8,837 nt of DNA from Acidobacteriota bacterium (GTDB lineage: Bacteria; Acidobacteriota; Terriglobia; Terriglobales; Acidobacteriaceae), in the NCBI GenBank assembly GCA_021798235.1, contig JAJZMO010000090.1, forward strand, positions 2,949-11,785. The letters run 5' to 3'. Each line of letters opens with the position of its first letter. The stretch's first letter is position 1. The translations under genes were made by a program, and so were the position numbers. The notes below the pieces were generated by a model. The model was not told the DNA's origin. It searched no databases and saw only the letters and a program-made list of their open reading frames with translations. Positions 6,239-8,837 of this stretch are shown here, piece after piece.

Positions 6239-6302
6239 TAGACAAAGCAGCAGAGTAACAAGCGACCCACGGCTCCACCGACCGAGCGTGGGTTTTGTTT
6301 TG
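6185..6302 (+). promoter_or_regulatory. trp-type transcription attenuator responding to methionine
   Basis: Three alternative helices can be drawn from perfect complements. 1:2 is CGGATGC (6185-6191) with GCATCCG (6198-6204), 7 bp with a 6-base loop. 2:3 is CCGTGGG (6202-6208) with CCCACGG (6266-6272), 7 bp, reinforced by GCTTG (6222-6226) with CAAGC (6259-6263). 3:4 is the terminator at 6265-6293. Helix 2:3 excludes both of the others. With a footprint reaching about 15 bases past the P site, a ribosome waiting with Met10, Met12 or Met14 in the A site would cover strand 1 and leave strand 2 free, so 2:3 forms and transcription continues. A ribosome that reaches the stop covers about 6218-6249, lets 1:2 re-form behind it and masks the accessory 2:3 strand, so 3:4 forms. 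The helices are seen in the sequence; the switching is inferred. Confidence 0.75.
6265..6302 (+). terminator. Intrinsic terminator in the metY leader (strand 3:4)
   Basis: ACCCAC (6265-6270) pairs with GTGGGT (6288-6293), and GCTC (6272-6275) with GAGC (6284-6287), with G6271 bulged and the 8-base loop CACCGACC. The U-rich tail TTTTGTTTTG (6293-6302) follows at once. It lies 52 bases before the metY start on the coding strand, where a plain end-of-gene terminator makes no sense because no plus-strand gene other than the leader ends here. It is therefore read as a conditional terminator. Confidence 0.8.
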
Positions 6303-6342
6303 CCCGGAAGAAATTGGAAACTGAGAAAAACTTCACAGCACT

Positions 6343-7679
<1,337 letters not shown>

Positions 7680-7688
7680 AGGATGGTC

Positions 7689-8837
7689 ATGGCAAAACCC
7701 ACTCCATTGGCGCTCCAGCCCGACGTGGAAGCAGATTTTCTGCTGAACGGCGGAGCGCCGTTTGCGCTTGAATCCGGGGCAAACTTGCCACAGGCTTCGC
7801 TGCGCTACGTGCAATATGGCCACCTGAACGCCGCGCGCGACAACGCCGTGCTGCTCTGCCATGGGCTGAGCGGCTCTGCGCGCGTGGCCGACTGGTGGAG
7901 CGAGATGTTTCTGGACGGCCATCCGCTGGACCCGAAGACGCATTGCATTCTCGGCGTCAACGCGCTTGGCTCCTGCTATGGCTCGACCGGGCCTGCTTCA
8001 ACCAATCCTGAAACCGGCGTACCGTACGGTCCGGATTTTCCTGTGGTCAGCATCCGCGACATCGTGCGCGGGCAGGCGCAATTGATGGATCATCTGGGCA
8101 TTCACCGGCTGCGCGCGGTCATCGGACCCTCGATCGGCGGCATGCAAGCGTTGCAATGGGCGGTGGATTATCCAGAGCGCGTCGCCAACTGCTTCGCCAC
8201 GGGAGCCACACCGCTTTCCACCATGGGGCTGGCGCTGAATCACCTGCAACGGCAAAGCATTTATCTGGATCCGGCATGGAAGGGTGGGAGATACGCACCC
8301 GGCCAGCAGCCTGCGGGCGGCTTGTCGCTGGCGCGCGGCATTGCGAGCTGCACCTATAAATCGCCGGAGTTGTTTAGCGAGCGCTTTGGACGCAGGTTCA
8401 ATCGCACGGGAAATGAAGACCCAACGCTCAACATGAGCGCGCGCTATGACGTGGCCGGATACCTGGACTATCAGGGACGCATCTTCATCGACCGCTTCGA
8501 TGCCAACAGCTACATTGCCATCACGCGATCGATGGATAACTTTGACCTGGCGCGGGGCTACGCCAACGAACAAGAAGCGCTGCGCAGAATTCAGGCGCGC
8601 GTCTTGCTGGCCGGCATCTCTTCGGATTGGCTCTTCCCCGCAGCCGACATTCAAGACTTGGCCAACCGCTGCCGCCGCGCTGGCGTGCATTGCAATTATG
8701 TTGAAGTGCAATCGCACCACGGCCACGACGCTTTTCTAGCCGAGGCCGAAAGCTGGCGCGCGTTTGTGGAGTTTGTTGTACGCGATCCGTTGAGCACGCG
8801 CACCGATGCTCCTTTCACATTGCAGACCACCCACTAG
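7689..8837 (+). CDS. metX: Homoserine O-acetyltransferase
   Basis: The 382-residue alpha/beta-hydrolase-fold enzyme transfers acetyl from acetyl-CoA to homoserine, the first committed step to methionine. Family motifs are L-L-C-H-G-L-S-G-S near 55-63, L-G-S-C-Y-G-S-T-G-P near 93-102, and the nucleophile elbow G-P-S-I-G-G-M-Q with Ser148. Asp313 (S-S-D-W-L-F-P) and His346 (G-H-D-A-F-L) complete the triad. The usual elbow is often G-G-S-M-G-G, so the P and I are mild variants. I chose ATG 7689 because AAGGA (7679-7683) lies 5 bases upstream. ATG 7683, which adds Met-Val, overlaps that site. Some MetX proteins use succinyl-CoA or L-serine; pairing with a MetY argues for O-acetylhomoserine. The TAG stop is the last three bases of the window, so anything after it is unseen. 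Confidence 0.95.
   Translation: MAKPTPLALQPDVEADFLLNGGAPFALESGANLPQASLRYVQYGHLNAARDNAVLLCHGLSGSARVADWWSEMFLDGHPLDPKTHCILGVNALGSCYGSTGPASTNPETGVPYGPDFPVVSIRDIVRGQAQLMDHLGIHRLRAVIGPSIGGMQALQWAVDYPERVANCFATGATPLSTMGLALNHLQRQSIYLDPAWKGGRYAPGQQPAGGLSLARGIASCTYKSPELFSERFGRRFNRTGNEDPTLNMSARYDVAGYLDYQGRIFIDRFDANSYIAITRSMDNFDLARGYANEQEALRRIQARVLLAGISSDWLFPAADIQDLANRCRRAGVHCNYVEVQSHHGHDAFLAEAESWRAFVEFVVRDPLSTRTDAPFTLQTTH

Overview
The window looks like a chromosomal segment of an acidobacterium, probably of the Terriglobia/Acidobacteriaceae type. This is inferred from the protein flavour (GuaB, NrnA and an ArnT-like glycosyltransferase), moderately high GC, and intergenic hairpins that resemble repeats I associate with that group. 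No database was searched. Eight conventional protein genes are present, seven complete and one cut by the left edge, together with two short upstream ORFs.

Left part, minus strand (1-2389): rbfA (ribosome maturation) overlaps nrnA (DHH nanoRNase/pAp phosphatase) by the 4-base ATGA arrangement. After a 143-base gap comes a multi-membrane-spanning ArnT/PMT-type glycosyltransferase that runs off the window. Between rbfA and the divergent guaB is a gene-free stretch of about 500 bases (2390-2905). It holds three consecutive hairpins with a related 3' tail (REP-like) and a sigma70-type promoter for guaB.

Middle (2872-5944): a 40-codon ORF starts 5 bases after the guaB -10 box, and its stop overlaps the guaB start (ATGA). 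guaB has no Shine-Dalgarno of its own, so translational coupling is likely. guaB encodes IMP dehydrogenase, and a small VanZ-family membrane protein gene overlaps its end by 11 bases. A convergent isocitrate lyase/PEP mutase-superfamily gene follows, with a strong 11-bp inverted repeat between the two.

Right part, plus strand (6109-8837): metY (O-acetylhomoserine sulfhydrylase) and metX (homoserine O-acetyltransferase) form a two-gene operon for homocysteine synthesis by direct sulfhydrylation. The most interesting element is its 5' leader. A TTGACT-N17-TACAGT promoter is followed almost at once by a 29-codon ORF with five Met codons in nine (codons 8-16). Downstream is a complete trp-type attenuator: a 1:2 hairpin inside the Met codons, a 2:3 antiterminator, and a 3:4 terminator with a U-rich tail before metY. 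This reads as a methionine-sensing leader-peptide attenuator where many bacteria use a SAM riboswitch or T-box. All calls come from reading the sequence; folding energies and homology searches were not run.
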